In this document: positions 33,082-34,738 of the stretch, piece after piece
Numbering within the stretch: the first letter of the stretch is position 1
Layout of the letters: each line of letters begins with the position of its first letter
Source: Promethearchaeota archaeon
Lineage (GTDB): Archaea; Asgardarchaeota; Lokiarchaeia; Sigyniarchaeales; SOKP01
Direction of reading: 5' to 3'
DNA: 34,738 nucleotides
Assembly: GCA_018238625.1 (NCBI GenBank)
Contig: JABCSY010000039.1
Coordinates: forward strand, 1 to 34,738
The notes under the pieces: model-generated
What the model was told of the DNA's origin: nothing
The model's database searches: none
The model's input: the letters and a program-made list of their open reading frames with translations, nothing else
Position numbers and translations under genes: made by a program

Positions 33082-33167
33082 AAGCTACTAGCTATATAAA
33101 TATTTCAGAGGATCGTTAAATCGTTAAGCTTATCTTCGCTTAGCTAAGAAAAATAAAAAAAAGTTAA

Positions 33168-33184
33168 GAGCGATTAATTCGCTC
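33168..33184. terminator. Hairpin between convergent genes, possible bidirectional terminator
   Basis: gagcga and tcgctc pair perfectly around ttaat. The hairpin is followed by a T-rich run on the plus strand (near 33201-33207) and preceded by an A run at 33151-33162 that would be T-rich on the minus strand, so it could end both the PhzF-family gene and the transporter gene. Archaea commonly use T runs without hairpins, so the hairpin's role is uncertain. Confidence 0.4.
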
Positions 33185-33210
33185 GTTATTTTATTGATAG
33201 TTTTTTTGCT

Positions 33211-34599
33211 CTATAAATTCTGTTCTTTTATTATCTTTTGATTCTCGGCAACTTTCTCAGGAGTTAGGTCGTACCACTTCCAAAATACGAATGTACCAAC
33301 CAAAATACATATCATTGGCACTACAGCTAAATGTATGTGAATACCTAATTTGGCAGCATCACCATATGGATCAGCAGAAAAGTTGGTGAGGACATGGGCT
33401 AATGTGAAACTTAGAGCTTGGAAAAAAATTGCTAAGCGTCCAAAAAATTGTTGGAACCCAGCATAAACGCCCTCTTGTCGTCTCTTAAGCACAACTATAG
33501 ACTCATCTACAACATCGGCTAAAACAGGGGCAATCATGGCCCAATAACCACCAATTGAAAAACCCCAAATTATCATGGCAATAATTATAGCCAATAATTC
33601 TTCAAGAAATATTAATGGTATTGTAAAAATGCCCATTAGTAATCCACAATATACCATAATCTTTTTATTATTGTTTGTCTTGTGAGCCGCCATGACCCAG
33701 AAGGGCGTTGAGATTATAGCACCTATAAGAAAACCGGCAAATATTGGAGTGGTTGCTTTTTCGCCTACGCCTAATATATTATCTACTAAATACGGAACTG
33801 AAGCGGTCATTGATTGTACTAACGTACGATATAAGGTGTATGACACAATAAAAGCAATAAAACTCTTTTGTTTCAAAGCAGCACCCAAGGATTTAAAAAA
33901 CGGAGGTCCTTTTTCTCGAGTTTCATATGTCTCTAAATATCGATCAACTGCGTCTTGGTCGTCTCTTACGCCCGGAATTGCCAAACCTATAGCTATCAAT
34001 CCAACGATAATAACAGCTCCTCCTTGAACCACATAAGTTGAAGGGAATCCTATTGTAAAAAAAAGAGGAGGCAAAATCGCACCGAGAGCTACACCTACAA
34101 GACCTACGGGTATTTGTAACCCCGTAGCAGTTCTCCGTTCTTTAACTGAACGAAACTTATCAGGGAACAGGGCTGAAAAGTTAACCCAAAAAATTGAGTT
34201 AAATGTGTCAAATAGACAAGTTGTGAAAACTAGCCATAAAAATAGTATCCAAGCGCCTGATTCAGGATTTACCGCAGGTGGCATAAAAATAAGTATATAA
34301 CTAAAAATAAAGGGAACTGCTCCCATTAGAATCCAAGGAAATCTTCGCCCCCATTTTTTCGTAAATTTAAAGGGTCTGTTAGTTAAATAGCCAACGAGAG
34401 GGTCGTTAATTGCGTTATAAACGGCAAATATAAAGAATCCTAAACCTACTAATACCACATTTAAGCCGAGTTCTATCTCGTAAAAATAAAAGGCCCAAGT
34501 ACCAAATGCCATCGCTAAAAACTCGTTCATAAAGTTTCCGAAGCCATAAGAAGCCATGTTTTTTTTTGAATGTCTTACTTCACTTGTTTCTTTTGTCAA
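33211..34599 (-). CDS. GPH-family (MelB-like) major facilitator transporter, second copy
   Basis: A 462-aa protein with about 12 membrane helices and the GPH signature NDPLVG (65-70) followed by KKWGRR (81-86). It is a distant homologue of the transporter at 18059, not a recent duplicate: the spacer between the two motif parts differs (TNRPFKFT here). The frame opens with TTG at 34599; ATG 14 codons later (34557) would remove the polar N-terminus and start at the first conserved block (MASYGFGN), so either is possible. It should import a sugar-like or other small solute with a cation. No enzyme neighbour reveals the substrate, and the next gene upstream lies outside the window. Confidence 0.9.
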   Translation of the reverse strand: MTKETSEVRHSKKNMASYGFGNFMNEFLAMAFGTWAFYFYEIELGLNVVLVGLGFFIFAVYNAINDPLVGYLTNRPFKFTKKWGRRFPWILMGAVPFIFSYILIFMPPAVNPESGAWILFLWLVFTTCLFDTFNSIFWVNFSALFPDKFRSVKERRTATGLQIPVGLVGVALGAILPPLFFTIGFPSTYVVQGGAVIIVGLIAIGLAIPGVRDDQDAVDRYLETYETREKGPPFFKSLGAALKQKSFIAFIVSYTLYRTLVQSMTASVPYLVDNILGVGEKATTPIFAGFLIGAIISTPFWVMAAHKTNNNKKIMVYCGLLMGIFTIPLIFLEELLAIIIAMIIWGFSIGGYWAMIAPVLADVVDESIVVLKRRQEGVYAGFQQFFGRLAIFFQALSFTLAHVLTNFSADPYGDAAKLGIHIHLAVVPMICILVGTFVFWKWYDLTPEKVAENQKIIKEQNL

Positions 34600-34738
34600 A
34601 TATAATCACTTAATTTGTTTTTAAATTATTATTGTTATTCTTAATATTCGTCAGTTTTCTTTTTAAAATTATAACTTTATTTCGTTTTTTTTAACTAATT
34701 TAACAATTTTTAATTGTTTTAATAATTCCAATAAAAAA

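Noticed and set aside
1..34738. tRNA, rRNA or CRISPR arrays anywhere in the window
   Set aside because: No intergenic stretch shows the local G+C rise, cloverleaf or regular repeat-spacer spacing expected. A tRNA-finding program would be needed to exclude intron-containing or split genes.

Overview
The window is A+T-rich, with short intergenic regions full of A/T runs. Its gene content points to an archaeon, most likely an Asgard archaeon of the Lokiarchaeia type. The signs are a CDP-alcohol phosphatidyltransferase of the archaetidylinositol-phosphate-synthase type, an archaeal TrmJ-like methyltransferase, a longin-like domain fused to an Arf/Ras-like GTPase, TATA-box promoters at leaderless spacing, and many unrecognised lineage-type proteins. 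The taxonomic call is an inference from gene content. I saw no rRNA or tRNA gene, CRISPR array or insertion sequence.

Layout. 1-4 kb: the 5' part of a phospholipid-headgroup transferase (minus strand, running off the left edge), an extended-SDR epimerase bracketed by an exact 34-bp direct repeat, and a large secreted beta-helix/papain-like/C-terminal-anchor surface protein. 4-8.5 kb: an unrecognised 850-aa protein with four degenerate C-terminal repeats, then an M32 carboxypeptidase. 8.6-16 kb: a block of probably lineage-specific proteins. These are a degenerate complex-I/Mrp-antiporter-like membrane protein, a longin-GTPase, an unknown protein, a helical-repeat plus duplicated coiled-coil protein, an AbrB-like plus helical protein, and a small CxxC protein. 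16-24 kb: a probable catabolic/uptake block. It holds a corrinoid-domain/URO-D methyltransferase fusion, a divergent GPH-type transporter, an alpha/beta hydrolase, an acyl-CoA synthetase, and an amidase broken by one in-frame TAA.

24-34.7 kb: housekeeping and regulatory genes. They include a small membrane protein flanked by a 25-bp near-repeat, a TrmJ-like tRNA methyltransferase, a short HTH-like gene whose only well-placed start is ACG, and a UvrD/PcrA-type helicase. Next come a winged-helix/membrane-protein pair with an ATGA overlap and a possible TFIIB-like cyclin-fold protein. That protein is divergent from a ribbon-helix-helix regulator operon across a promoter region with two perfect palindromes. 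A PhzF-family enzyme and a second GPH transporter close the window.

How they may work together. The clearest functional group is 16.2-23.7 kb (transport, methyl transfer, hydrolysis, CoA activation), though no substrate can be read from the sequence. The 29.7-31.4 kb group looks like a self-contained, autoregulated unit. The longin-GTPase and its neighbours fit the membrane-trafficking-like gene sets known from Asgard archaea, but here that rests on domain resemblance alone.
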